Positions 45,131 through 56,916 of a stretch of DNA of 64,000 nucleotides are shown in pieces. The stretch lies in NCBI GenBank assembly GCA_025506515.1, contig CM046453.1, positions 41,423,727-41,487,726 of the forward strand, written 5' to 3'. The notes below the pieces were generated by a model. The model was not told the DNA's origin, made no database searches, and saw only the letters and a list, made by a program, of their open reading frames with translations. The stretch is from Flaveria trinervia (Eukaryota > Streptophyta > Magnoliopsida > Asterales > Asteraceae). Each line of letters starts with the position of its first letter. The stretch's first letter is position 1. Position numbers and translations under genes: made by a program.

Positions 45131-45960
45131 TTCCAGTATTCTATACGTTATCCCTTCCATAAGGAACTTAGTTTCCAATAACTCAGCCTTTCGAGCAATA
45201 ATTACTCCTGCTCTGTTGGATCAAAGAAGTAGTATCCTATACAATCTTTGGGATATCCAACAAATATACACTTAGTGAATCGACTATCTTGGTCATGGCC
45301 TTATTCAAAATACGAGCCATGGAGAGCATTGCGAAACCCTAAAGTGATAGAGGTATTGAGCTTATAGCCATCATAGATTGAACCATATCCAATAGGGTTC
45401 GATTTCTCCTTTCACACACACCATTATGTTGTGGTGTTCCAGGTGGAGTAAGTTGTGAGACGATCCCACAACCTTTAGATGGTACTGAAAAGCATCATTG
45501 AGGTATTCACCTTCTCTATCGTAATGAAGAACTTTGATAGTTTTATAGAGTTGATTTTCTACTTCATTCTTGAAGGTTCTGAATATTTCAAAAGCTTCAT
45601 GTTTGTGTGTCATCATGTACACATAACCATAGCGACTATAATCGTCGGTAAAGGTAATGAAGTATCTATCACCATTTCTAGTTATTGTCTTTAAGGGCCA
45701 TATACATCCGAATGTATGATACCCGATAAGTCTTTTGCCCTCTCTTTAGTGCCACTAAAGGGCGACTTGGTCATCTAGCTTGTAAACAAGATTCACACTT
45801 GTCAAATGAAACATTTTTATTTGATTTTCAAAAACCATTCTTTTGAGGTGTTTGAATCTGATTCTTGTTTATGTGACCAAGACGACAATGTCAAAGATAA
45901 GAATCACATAAACCCATTTTATGTTTCTTGGTGCTTGTTTGGTATAATGAGCTATTATAG
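45131..45960 (-). pseudogene. Copia-D integrase
   Basis: The readable part 45622-45371 contains HEAFEIFRTFKNEVENQLYK and VLHYDREGEYLNDAF, where the second catalytic Asp segment (usually RSDRGGEY) is YDREGEY. The Glu region (HNGVSERRNRTL-like) is degraded to HHNIMVCVKGEIEPYWIWF in a shifted frame. The upstream zinc-binding part (45960-45640) is only partly recognisable (CLLGKM-type words absent). Confidence 0.75.
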
Positions 45961-45962
45961 GA

Positions 45963-46475
45963 TCAATCATCATGAACCAATTCATAGATTCCATTAAAAG
46001 GCATAGCCTTGAAATAAAATACATCATCCATACAAACATAAATACCATTGTTAACAAACTTTAATTCATAACCACATTGTTCTAAAAGGAAAATCAAAAT
46101 TATGTTCCTAGTCAAACTAAGAGCATACAAAATGTTCTTAATGACAACTTCCAAACTATTTGAAAGTTTCAAAATATTGTCTCTTTGGGCTTCGACATCA
46201 ACTTTTGCTCCATTTCCCATGTAGAGACTTGTGCCTCCCTTCTTGAAGTGCTTATTTCCTATGAACCCCTGCAACAAATTGCAAAAAAGAGTTCCACATC
46301 CGGTATCCAATACCCATGGGTTTGAAGAAATAACATTTCACCCAATGTGAATTATGAAAGTTGTACATGAGGTTTGCCCAGCATCCTTCTTGTTTCTCAA
46401 CTCTTTGAGATAGGTTGAACAATTCCTTTTCAAATGTCCTATCTCTCCACACTCAAAGCATGGATCGTTCTTCAT
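45963..46475 (-). pseudogene. Copia-D zinc knuckle and protease
   Basis: CFECGEIGHLKRNC (about 46470-46430) is an intact CCHC box. The protease follows at 46310-45963, reading MDTGCGTLFCN (DTG triad), then GGTSLYMGNGAKVDVEAQ and LYALSLTRNIILI. A frame break near 46310 separates the two. Continues to the pre-integrase region. Confidence 0.83.
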
Positions 46476-47262
46476 TACCTTAGGCTTCTTAAGCTTAGGC
46501 TTCAGAGGTTCCGCTTCAGCCTTTCCTTTCCCCTTACTTTGATGTACCCCTTTCCTTTGGCAACATTTGCCTTAGGATCAGGGAATGGCCTTTTCTTATT
46601 GCCTCCCTCATTGATCGAGAGAATAGGTAGAACCTTTCTACCCATCCCTGCCTTGGCTGTTTTGAGCATTGCGTGAAGCTCACCAATACTCTTGTCCCAC
46701 CCGTTCATATTGTACTTCATTATGAACGTCTCAAACCTTTTGGTTAGGCCATTAGGGATCAAATCCGTGGCTACCTCTTTTGAGAAGGACAATTAAGCCT
46801 CTCGAGGCGATCAACGTGGCATTTCATCTTAAGACAATAAGATGATACCGATTGGGTTTCTTCCATATGATACACATGAAGCGCTCGAACCGTTTCGTAG
46901 CGCTCTATCCTAGCTTGTTGAAGGAACATATCCTTCAACTGGGTAATTATGTCATATGCCCCAAGTTGTTCCAATTCCTTTTGGAGTTCGGGAATCATAG
47001 TTCCCAACATGAGACAGGAAACCTACATAGAATCCTCAGTGTATTGAAGCCAATCGTTGTAGGCCTCAACATCCTCGGGGTCGGGTTGGTCAGGAATAGG
47101 ATTGTGAAGGACATAGGCCCTTTTCTCTTACTTGAGAACAATTCTCAAGTTTTGATACTAGTCCATAAAGTTATTATGGTTAAGACGATCCCTTTTTAAG
47201 ATTGTTCTCAGTGATAGGGTAGGGACGGTCGGGGTGGTAGCATTATTGTTTGCGGCTATTTC
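46476..47262 (-). pseudogene. Copia-D Gag
   Basis: The N-terminus is near 47262 (reads AANNNATTPTVPTLSL). The UBN2-type capsid is readable at 47010-46771 (MIPELQKELEQLGAYDIITQ, VRALHVYHMEETQSVSSYCL) and, after a frame change, 46792-46502 (NGLTKRFETFIMKYNMNGWD, IGELHAMLKTAK). The Lys-rich tail leads to the zinc knuckle at 46470. Stops near 47030 and 46771. A simpler Gag than Copia-A/B/C: no coiled-coil extension. Confidence 0.83.
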
Positions 47263-48708
47263 TACAAAATTACAAAGTTCATTTTAGTATTTCGGAAAAA
47301 TTGCATTTTGATTATTAATACCCTTTACACGTCTCATAGACAATTAATAATTAAAATCTAGAATCCAACGTTACATTTAAATGATGGTTCGGTGACCTTT
47401 ATCCCATTATTTAAATTAACAAGGAAGTCAACATTTGACAATTGCAACCTTTTGCAACTTCTAGCTTTATGGGATCGGTTAAACATCTTATGTTTAGTCG
47501 GCATGTAAAATCCCATCAACACCATTGTACGCCATGCTTCGGTGACCCTATGCACATGGTTTCCAATTCAAGTCGTCCTACTTACACACACGTGTGAGTT
47601 TACACATACAAGCGGTTAGGTGACCTTTATCCCACAAATATGTTAAGCTCACCTCAAACACAGAAGTTCCCTAAAAGTGGTTAGGTGACCTTTATCCCAC
47701 AAGTAGTTCTCAAGTGATTCGAGTGTCGTGTAAAAGGATGGTGTTTAACTTGTTTCCAAAGGGATTTAAGTTTCCATTAATTCTATTTATGAAAACTCTA
47801 TGTACCTTGTATTCGCATGCTTTCAAATACATGGTACCCTATGGTTCTCTTTTAATAAAACCTCTTTTATTTTGAAATCATTAATCCTTTCAATAACCTT
47901 TTATTAGTCACTTAATGATTAGGAACCAAAAAATTCAGCTTGTTGTGATAATTTATTTAGATTGTTAAGCATATCCATATATCAAACAATCAACATAAAA
48001 TGAATAATGAAACAAGCATATATCAAACAACCACATGTGCATAACCATAGCAACTATGTTAACAACACTTGTTTGCAATCACAAGTGTTGTCATTTGGTC
48101 TTTCCTAAAGGTTGAACACAACACAAAGATGAGATCTCCAAAGACCCCCACTTGAACTTGCATCCAAATGCTTCAAGTCCTTCTCTTATGTCTTCCTTTT
48201 GTGCTTCCATCTTGTGCATCTTGTTTTACAAAATTTATATCCTAATACAAATTTTCAAATAAAGGAAAACATACTTAATCTATCTATTACATCACAAATG
48301 AATGAATAAATAAATTACATCCAAATACAAGCACAAAGGAATAATTATTACAACCCATAAGAATGAAATCAACCAAAACAACATCCATATAAAACCAAAT
48401 CAACACAAGGTCAAGGCTAGGTTATGCACCAATATGAATCATCATATACGACATTATAGAACCAAATAAACCCCCATATGACCCTAAATTTTCAGCCAAC
48501 ATAAACCAAGAATTTAGGGTCTTTTGTCCAAACAAAAAACATAATCAACCACTTGATATCTTTCTTTCAAGGTTTAATCACAAGCATGTTAGATATAACC
48601 TTGAAAGCTTGGGGATTTATAACATCACCACAAAACAGCCCCTATAAGGTTGTTAAAGCCCCATAAAACCAATTTCACAAGGATTAATGAAACTAGTCAT
48701 CCACATAT
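47263..48708 (-). other. Copia-D 5' leader with repeated GGTGACC motif
   Basis: 1.4 kb of non-coding leader. A 24-bp motif containing GGTTAGGTGACCTTTATCCC occurs at 47614-47637 and 47679-47702 (65 bp apart), with a diverged copy at 47386-47409 (GGTTCGGTGACC) and a partial one near 47537. The rest is AT-rich. Possible packaging or regulatory motif; no gene seen. Confidence 0.65.
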
Positions 48709-48725
48709 CCGGCTCTAGATGTCAA
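48709..48725 (-). promoter_or_regulatory. Degenerate primer binding site of Copia-D
   Basis: In element sense TTGACATCTAGAGCCGG follows the LTR, resembling TGGTATCTAGAGCC-type Met-tRNA sites with G-to-A changes. Position is right, sequence imperfect. Confidence 0.55.
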
Positions 48726-49653
48726 TGTTGGGTTTCTTGGACCTTAGTCAAACTAGTTTAACCTTTAAACTATAAAAAACGCAGCGGAATAGAAACTTAA
48801 AATTATCATTTGTAATCTGAAAAATTAGGGCTAATAACATGACAACAACAAACCCAAGAACATAAGGATCATTTATATGTGTATGAACTAGCTATCAACA
48901 AGAAATAACAACCCAAAACAAAACATACATACTACCTTTAGTAAAGCTGCATAAAAACGATTTTGGGTGAAGAAGATGATGTTGTTGAATAGCCAAAACA
49001 TCAAGGAAGATGTCCACAATCATCCATACCCACAAGCACCAAGCAAGCACCTTTGTTGCTAGGATTTCACCACCAAAACGAACCTTGAAATCCAGCCGAA
49101 ATCAAGCTGCTGAAAACCTCTTTTCAGCCGAGATTTACTTCTAGATTGGAGAGAGTTTTGCCTTGTGGTTCTTGCATATGTGAGAGAGATGAGAGGATGG
49201 AGAGTGTGTGTGAGTTCTTGGAGTATGGTATGTCAAAAACAAGCAAGACCTACACCCCAAAAGGGGGCGGCCGAAACCTGTCTTTTGATGGGGTTTTCCC
49301 CCCAAAATCAAAAACCCAATTATAATAAACTAGTTGTTTTAATAGTTATATAATTAACATTTTAATTATATAACTCATACACACTTTTATTAATTGATGT
49401 TATTTAACTAAATTAAACAACATTACAAATAATATCCATGAACAAAATATCCATATAAGTTGTTCAATCTCATATGCAACTTATTTAGAAAACACATTTT
49501 CTAAGTTGGTGTATTTATTTAATTGCATGATCATATCATCAATTAAATATTATTTGGTGTTTGCTAAGCTTGTTATTGGGTATGACCTGACTTGGATGAT
49601 AACGTACTAACCACATCAATGTTCTATGTGTCTTGGGCATAAAGAATCCAACA
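48726..49653 (-). repeat. 5' LTR (right) of Copia-D
   Basis: 928 bp, plus-strand TGTTGGGTTTCTTGG...ATCCAACA, followed by AACAA target duplication. Confidence 0.94.
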
Positions 49654-52033
49654 AACAATTGATTTTAATATGCTCAGTTGACATAGCAGATAGATCAGTT
49701 ACATCACAAACATCATGAGGAGAGAAAACATCACCACAATGTACTGAATTAAAAGATGAAATAGAACTGTCATGAGAACATGAGACATTAGAGTCTGTTA
49801 CAGGAGAACTAGAAACGAAAATAGAATTTAAACTAGATGTGTGATCTAACACAGACGACTGACACTCAGGTGTACTAATACTAGTGCATCCAAGCCCACT
49901 AGTTGGTCCATAGTCGTAGTCTTCACAAACGTGCTTAGAGTTAACACCCTCTAAACCTGTAGACATACTGTCAGTATATGTTTTGATTAAATCATTAGAA
50001 GGATGAGGAACATGCATAGGAGAATAATAGTAAGTACTAGGTGGAGGATAAACTTTTACATTTTCATAACCCAATCCTGTTTTAATCCTAGCTCCCCGTT
50101 GAGAATTACACAGATCATCGTGTTTCATTCCGGATATGGTCCATTTGTCCAACTTTGACTGAAGTTTGCTTGTTTCAAATTCAGCAAGGGCAACTCTTTC
50201 AGTCAAAGTTTTAATCTCAACATTTCTTTCTAAAACAATTCGTTTTAAATGATCATTTTCTTTTAAAGCTTCATTTAATTTAACAAAGTATTTCGATTCA
50301 TTGATTTTAAGTTCATCATTTATTCGCTTTAAATCCTTTTCATTATCAATTAATAGTCGATTAGCTTTGTAAATTCCAAATAATCTAATTTTGCAAGTAG
50401 ATGAGCACATATCCTGAATTACCTCATAGGGAAGTCCCATCATAATCTTTTTAGCAGGCTAAGGCTTTTTCACATTTGCACATCGGAGTACTTGACTTTT
50501 CTTCCTCAACAATGTCAGTATCATCATCACATTCCTTCCTTTGCCCATTGCATGAACTTCCTTCCTCTCTTATACTTGTTGATTTACCTCCCCCTATTCT
50601 AGTATCTTTCTCTATCTTCTCATTCTTAGTTGTCATAACTTTCCTTTTGGATCCCTTGAACAAGTCAAATCCATCTTTACCATCTTCCTTTTCATTTCCT
50701 TCAATAAGCTCAGCAACCAAAGCATGATTTATCTCAGTTCTTGTCTCCTCAACTTCAACACTCTAATCAAAATTAGAAATTAATGCAGTCTCCTTCTTGT
50801 GATTCAAATCTTCTTTCTCGTCAGCTGTTAACCTTGGAATTCCTGAATTGCTCGAATCGGTGACAATTGGAGATGAACAGTCACGTTTAAAGTATCCCAA
50901 TTGTTTACAGTTGAAGCATCTCGATTTTGACTTATCAAATCCCGGTTTTGAATTAGATGATTGACCACCGAAGTTCTTCCGTCTGGTTCTTTCCATAAAT
51001 CTTCGTGCTCTAAGGGTCAACATAGCCATCTGCCATCGAATATCAGTTTCTTCAAGATCATCAGGATGCACCTGATACATGTCTTCCATAGTCATTCCCT
51101 TCCTTTTAACTCCCTAACTACCAGTGCCTCATAACTTTGAACAAACATTCCATATAGAGCCATAGTTTCAGATGGGATTGAGCTTTCGACATTTGCCTTA
51201 GAATTTCCCAGATATTTTCCAACACAACTATTTCCACTAGAGAAAGTACTTGTATTAATTCCTCCTTGAATTGAATTTGGTATTTGAGAGCTTGCAGCGG
51301 ATGACAATAAAGCAGCATTTTGTGAAAAACCAGGCGTGGCCATCATAGTCTGGTTAAACTCCCGTCTCTTCATGTCCAATTCAAAGGATTTCAACTTATT
51401 TATTATATCCATCAGCTTGTAGTCTGTGAATCCTCTTTCTTGTTTGAGCATCCTTACTTGAAGACTCCACTGAGGCGGGAGAGAATCTAGAAGCCTGTTA
51501 ACTTGTTCACAGTTAGAAAGCTTTTCATCATATTTCTTCAAGGTGCTAGATACAATCAAAAAATGATTTGTGAGATCTGTCAAACTCTCATTCTTGTATC
51601 CAACGAAAGAATTGAATTCTCTCTCAGCTTGAATGCTTTTATCCTTTACCAAATCTGCATTCCCATCATAAAACTCACATAATGCATCATAAAGAGATTT
51701 AGCATTTTTATGCTCTACAAAATGATTGTAAATGTTCGGAGCCAGACAAAGAGTTAAAGCACCAAAAGCTTTTTGATCATATCGATCAATTTAGATCCTT
51801 TTCGGTGAAAGAGGATGGGTCCTTATTTTGAGAGACAACATCACCAACAGTAACCGTTGGTATGTGAGCACCAGAAATAAGCGATTCCCATTGGTTGTGA
51901 TTAGTATAGAAGAAAAAGGCCTTGAGACATCTCTTCCAATCTTCAAAATTGCATCCGTTGATGAGTCTCGGAGGTCTATTGGGAGCAACACTTTCAAGAT
52001 CTGCAAGTGTGAGTGATGTTAACTTAGACATGA
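49654..52033 (-). pseudogene. Copia-C Gag
   Basis: Starts at ATG 52033 (MSKLTSLTLADLESVAPNRP). Capsid: GCNFEDWKRCLKAFFFYT, then a stop near 51786, ALTLCLAPNIYNHF, FNSFVGYKNESLTDLTNHFL, RLLDSLPPQWSLQVRML (51652-51092). First zinc knuckle CFNCKQLGYFKRDC (about 50905-50865), where the zinc-binding His is Tyr. A charged linker (50720-50451), then a coiled coil (50443-50200: LKENDHLKRIVLERNVEIK), the motif LDKWTISG...KTGLGY (about 50165-50070) and a Tyr/Pro/Ser-rich tail to 49654. Breaks: stops near 51786, 51092, 50763 and 50451. Confidence 0.87.
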
Positions 52034-52110
52034 TAGTTTGGCTGAGATTACTGTAGTTTCGGTAGGAATAAGATACTTTCGCTAATAATTTCGCAGAAAC
52101 CTTCTTTCGG
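52034..52110 (-). other. Copia-C leader remnant with GTTTCGC words
   Basis: Immediately upstream of gag; contains TAGTTTCGG, TTTCGCTAA and TTTCGCAGAAA, the same family word as in its LTR and spacer. Ends abruptly where Gypsy LTR begins, so primer site and 5' LTR are deleted. Confidence 0.7.
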
Positions 52111-52873
52111 TAAGTGTCCATGCGTCCGAATGGTGCATATGCCCAAATAGTATCCATGCGGCTGAATAGCTCATGCCTAATTTTTAAAACAGTTAAGTGT
52201 TGGCTGATGCACCTACATAGTGATAAAACACCCCAAAAGGGCTCATGCGCCCAAATAGTGTTGGTGCGCCTAAACACTTAGAATTTATTACGAGATTTTT
52301 GGGAGTCTGTGCTGTTAAGGTTTTGACCAAGGTTTGACTGTAACACCCGGTTATTTTTAAAAGAAGATAAGAAATGAAGAATAAAGCATGGAAACATCAA
52401 TAAACCCAATTTGAGGGGTTAAAAGTGTAAAAAGGACAAAAGTACAAAGAAGTTGGTGTAAAGGTGGGCATGGCCACCCACCCTCACTTCCCATCACCTT
52501 TTCTACACACAATCTAAGTGTCCATGCGTCCGAATGGTGCATACACCCAACTAGTATCCATGAGGCTGAATTGCTCATGCGCCTAACTTTTAAAACAGTT
52601 AAGTGTTGGCTGATGCACCTACATAGTGATAAAACGCCCAAACAAAGCTCATGCGCCCAAATAGTGTTGTTGCGCCTAAACAGTTAGAAATTATTACGAG
52701 ATTTTTAGGAGTCTGTGCTATTAATGTTTTGACCAAGGTTTAACTGTAACACCCGGTTATTTTTTAATAGAAGAATAAGAAATGAAGAATAAAGAAAGGA
52801 AACATCAATAAACCCAAGTTAAGGGGTTAAAAGTGTAAAAAGGACAAAAGTACAAAGAAGCTGGTGTAAAGGT
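52111..52873 (+). repeat. Tandem scar of Gypsy LTR pieces, 406-bp period
   Basis: Alternating segments: LTR middle (52111-52338), LTR start (52339-52514), LTR middle (52515-52744), LTR start (52745-52873). Both middle-to-start joins are GGTTTGAC or GGTTTAAC followed by TGTAACACCC, the same join as at 26945/26946. So one Gypsy-2-into-Gypsy-1 junction has been copied in tandem with a 406-bp period. The LTR pieces are more alike to each other and to 26946 than to 18961. Confidence 0.85.
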
Positions 52874-52893
52874 AGACAAAAGTACAAAGCAGT

Positions 52894-54217
52894 CAAGGTT
52901 TTATGATCCTTGCTTGATGAAGTAGGACTGTTAGTGGGTTTCTCCTGACGATTTAAGGTGGAGAAAGGATTCCCATTGCCAGTCTTCTTTGGCTTCACGC
53001 ACTCCCTTTTGAAGTGCCCTTTCCCACCACAGTTGAAATAGGTCACCTTAGATTTATCAAAGCCAAAGGTTGTGTCCTTAGTTGCAACCAAGTTCTGTCC
53101 AGTCTTTTGACAAACTTCTTAGCTCGTCGGACAGCATTCGCTAAGGCCCACATAATATCCATCCATTCCAACTCAGTCTCGTCCACCTGCTCGTAGTCCT
53201 CATCAGCCAGGTGGCAGTTCCCTATCTTTCCAGCAATTAGTCCATCATAAGAGTGGACTATTGCAGCTAAAAGATCCATGTGCTCCTTAGCCACCTCAAC
53301 TGTCACATTTCCTAAGTTTTCGGTATTCAGCTTTGCTGCATTGGCGTCGGGTATCATATGTTGGGTAGCAGACGATCCTGATGTTTCTGACCATGAAGTA
53401 GAAGCTTGAGCTGGACGAGCTGAGCTTGACACAAAGGCAGTCTGCAGTGGTGCTCCAGATGTCTTTGCCTGAGGAGTCGCGTTGTAGAGCGCAAGATTCT
53501 GATCATAATTAGACTTTTGGGCTCTATACTTCATCCTTAGCTCTTCCTTTCTCAGTTTCAGAATGAAATCATTGATATCTAACTTCGTTAGCATACCATT
53601 CGGTTAGAGATTTGAGACAAAGGAAGCCCATTTCTCCAGTAGTCCATCAGCAAAGTTGGACACTTTATCTTCCATCAACGTCGTTACCCCATGAGTGTGC
53701 ATCTTACTCATTAAATGATAGAATCTATCAATCACGTCATCTAGACTTTCGTTACTCATTGAAGAGAAGTTGTCAAACTCCGTCTTCAAAGCCTTAGCCT
53801 TTATGGCCTTGGGTGATGCATTTCCATCATACCTCTTCTCCAACGCATCCTATAATTTGTTTGCTTGCGTATACTCCGAGTATTGATGGAAAATATCCTT
53901 CCGAATACACTGTGTAAGCAAAGCATATACTTTCTTTTCAGCATTGTGTTTGGCCTTTTGTCCATCAGTCATGCCACTTAGTGTAAGTTTGACACCATCA
54001 GCTCCTACTAGCATGTTGTACCCCATCTCTATAGCTTCCCACAGATTAGCATCTACTCCATTTAAGTAGATTTCGAAACATTGCTTCCATTGTGGGTATT
54101 CGTCCAACATGATGAGCTTTGGGGGTTTATTATGATTCCCCACTTCGTTCTCCAGAAGTAGTAGGTTCTGTATACGTGAGTCTCTTCAAGCTGTAAATGC
54201 TGAATACTGGCCTCCAT
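52894..54217 (-). pseudogene. Copia-A copy 2: Gag
   Basis: Starts at ATG 54217 (MEASIQHLQLEETH); a one-base insertion near 54165-54175 shifts frame. Capsid 54143-53850 (PPKLIMLDEYPQWKQCFEIY, GVDANLWEAIEMGY), 53843-53604 (FDNFSSMSNESLDDVIDRFY), 53594-53091 (LDINDFILKLRKEELRMKYR). The knuckle is FNCGGKGHFKREC with the first Cys as Tyr (YFNCGGKGHFKREC, 53040-53000). Stops near 53850, 53598 and a frame change near 53091. Ends at the Gypsy scar. Overlaps the copy 1 fragment at 18765-18960, so it is a different element. Confidence 0.87.
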
Positions 54218-54343
54218 TTCACTTAACTTTAATTTTAAATCAAACTGTTTTATGTGTGCGAATGAAGATAGGAGAATGAACTATTCGGGCAATTGAACTA
54301 TGCGGATGGTTCAATCGTGCGACTAAGCTAATGCGGATGAGTT
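54218..54343 (-). other. Copia-A copy 2 leader, part 1
   Basis: Non-coding leader with GGTTCAATCGTGCGACTAAG-type words. Interrupted by the solo LTR (54344-56562) and continuing at 56563-56916. No gene. Confidence 0.65.
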
Positions 54344-55166
54344 TGTGACAACCCGAGTTTTCAGGCTAACATCACAACCCTCACAAACCTCTTTCTCGAC
54401 AATTGACAATAACATTTATATATATATATATATAACAAATTTACTATTGTAATTAATAATAACTAACCTAAAACTTATAAACCAAAACACAATTTTAGTA
54501 AACTTGGGGGCATTGTGCAAATGGCCAAAACTCAAGGGACCAAGAGGGAATATACGGGCCTAGTAACCGACCCACTATCGGCAACCTCTCTAAAATACCC
54601 GATACCCACCTATCTTCACTTCAAAAGTTACATAGCAAAACCGCAACCCTAATTCTACAACTATTCGCCATCGAATTCTTCTTCACTCAACATAAGCTTC
54701 ATCTGGCCGCTTTCATTTGCGAATTTTAACCTTCGACATCTGTTCCGTATCACATGACGATCCCGCTCGTAGCTTTCTACGTTGTCGAACGACGATCACT
54801 TAGCAATCGAAACCACCCGGTGTTCGCGAGGGCCGACCATATCAACCTTATGGCTTGAGTTTCATTGTAGTAGTTACAATTTTTGGTTTCGAATCACTAT
54901 TGCGGGTTCGGTTTCGTCTTGGTTGTTGGTGTTGGCGTATGTATTCTGCGTGTGTATGTATATATATGTTCTGTGATGTGTAGCGTTATGTGTCTATATA
55001 TGCATGTAAGATGCGTATGTATATGTATCTATGCTTTCTGCGTTGTACATGTATATGTGTGGCTATATTCATGTGTGTGTTTCCCGTTCAAATTAAGAGC
55101 ATGCATTTGGATATATAAATATATATACATACATACATATATTATATATATATATATATATATATA

Positions 55167-55203
<37 letters not shown>

Positions 55204-55496
55204 GTTGGGTGTGTACATATGTATGTTCCTGTGTTTGATTGTTGATGAAGTTGGTTGTGATATGTATTCTTCATGAAGTTGGTATAGTGTTGAATGAATG
55301 CCACATTTTGTGGGATGCCATTTGTTATGTATATATACACATATAATCTTGTATGCATGGATGTGTATGGACATGGGTTGGTATAGATTCAATTCATTGT
55401 GTTTGTACATAATGGGACTAATGGTATGTATGTGGAAGGTGGTATGGTTTATTAATGTATGTAGATAGCATACACGCGTGGGTTTATATATATATA

Positions 55497-55534
<38 letters not shown>

Positions 55535-56562
55535 TACTTTTATATATAATTCGGGTTATTTGTGAATACTGGGTTTTATGTTTGTGTGTGTTTGCATTTG
55601 CTTGTGTATGGGGGATTTCTATCGAGAACCGACACCGTAACCGAGACGTCAAACGTGAAACCGTACCTTCCTTATATTTATATTCAATAATTAATATTAA
55701 TAGTGTAAATTAATATTAATTCAGGTTAATCGAAGACCTGAATCTTTTGTGTTACATTACTTATTTGTTGCAACACATTCGTGGTGAGTCTTCACGGCCC
55801 CTATTTTACATTACTTATTTTTGGGGGAGAAAACATGCAAACTTTATTTACAAATGGTTTCTAGTATTTTTGTTTATCGCTTGTTACGTTAGTGCAAACA
55901 TACTAAAAAGTCCTTACATTCTCGAACCGTTAGTAATGTGTAGCAAGGTAATTCTGAGTAGTACTACTGGGTTTGACAAACTCCGCCCGGGCTAGTCGCG
56001 CTAGCTTGATTGGAGGTCTAACGGGTGCGTTATTGACCTAACATTTGTCACTGTCCGGGTTAGACGTGACAGGAAGGCAACAAACATACAAACAGTCAAC
56101 TTCGGTTTGAAACGCTAAGTAACTTGATTATAGGCTAGCTACCTATCGATATGCTTTAATTACTTTACCATTTGAATAGTTACAAACATTTTTATCTGTT
56201 ATTAAACTTGTGAACTCACCAACTTTATGTTGACACACTTTAGCATGTTTTCTCAGGTCACAAGAATGCTTAAGCTCATGTTGCACAATTAATGAATGCA
56301 CTCCGGACATGCATCATCAAACTCATTTATTTTGCTATGAACATTTTATTTTGACATAGTACTTTGGGAACTTTTAGTATTGGTTTACATTCATCTTTAC
56401 ACTTCCACACTGATGTTTATTTTGTTTATGACTACTCTGATTTAGGGTTCAAACGTTTATTTAAGTTCATATAGTGTCGTTTGATATGACCGTGTCTGAG
56501 ATCCTGGTTTGTCACACGCCTCGCGGTAAAACCCCGCACGTGGAAATTTTGAGGGTGTAACA
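54344..56562. mobile_element. Solo LTR inserted in Copia-A leader
   Basis: A 2219-bp insert with ends TGTGACAACCCG...GGGTGTAACA and a perfect target duplication GAGTT (54339-54343, 56563-56567). Removing it rejoins the Copia-A leader. It has no credible coding sequence, primer site or polypurine tract, so it is best read as a solo LTR of a Gypsy-type element that is not otherwise present. The orientation cannot be fixed from sequence alone. Confidence 0.8.
55100..55201. repeat. (TA)n and (GT)n microsatellites in solo LTR
   Basis: ATACATACATATATTATATA-type tract, then (GT)n at 55171-55201. Another (TA)n tract lies at 55488-55530, and one at 54416-54434. Six-frame reading of these gives spurious HTHTH and YIYIY ORFs. 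Confidence 0.9.
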
Positions 56563-56916
56563 GAGTTAGTCGACCGAATGAACTAATGCGGTTGAACAGT
56601 CCTAATAGAGTTCTCAGTCGTACGAGTGGGAGTACGAATGAGTCCAATTGTGCGTGTGGGAGTGCGAATGAGTTCAGTTGTGCGATTGAGTCAATCGTGC
56701 GACTGAAGCTGCTGGATTTTGAAAATTTCTAGGTTTACGTGGTTTGGCCGCAAAAACTCGCATTTTCACTACCCCTAATTGCCGTATGCCGGAAAAACTA
56801 AACTTTATGACCAGGAGACGCCTAAGACACCATTTGACACGAAAGATTGCGTTTTTAGTGAAAAAACTCAATTTTTGTATCAAAAACGATTGAATCACAC
56901 GTAATCAAGAGCCAAA

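Larger units (their letters stand above)
41654..49653 (-). mobile_element. Complete Copia-D (Ty1/copia) element
   Basis: 8000 bp, LTRs 41654-42595 and 48726-49653, about 3% different by eye, exact 5-bp target duplication AACAA (41649-41653 and 49654-49658). Minus-strand order gag (47262-46330), PR, IN, RT, RH. It lacks a third ORF and is a different copia lineage (simple Gag with one knuckle). Inserted in the Copia-C Gag extension; the youngest nested insertion by position. All ORFs are broken. Confidence 0.94.
33337..52110 (-). mobile_element. Copia-C (Sirevirus-like), split by Copia-D, 5' LTR missing
   Basis: Minus-strand element. From its 5' side: leader remnant (52034-52110), gag (52033-49654), Gag tail and pol (41653-38027), spacer, third ORF (36463-33938), polypurine tract and 3' LTR (33856-33337). 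Copia-D (41654-49653) lies inside the Gag extension and restores collinearity when removed. The 5' LTR and primer site are lost where Gypsy LTR debris starts (52111). Similar architecture to Copia-A and -B, but a different repeat word (GTTTCGC/GCGAAAC). Confidence 0.85.

Noticed and set aside
52894..54217. Copy 2 Gag as the missing 5' part of Copia-A copy 1
   Set aside because: The 195-bp overlap at about 80% identity means a different copy.
54883..55410. Overlapping ORFs rich in His/Thr/Tyr/Ile
   Set aside because: They are translations of TA and GT microsatellites inside a solo LTR.
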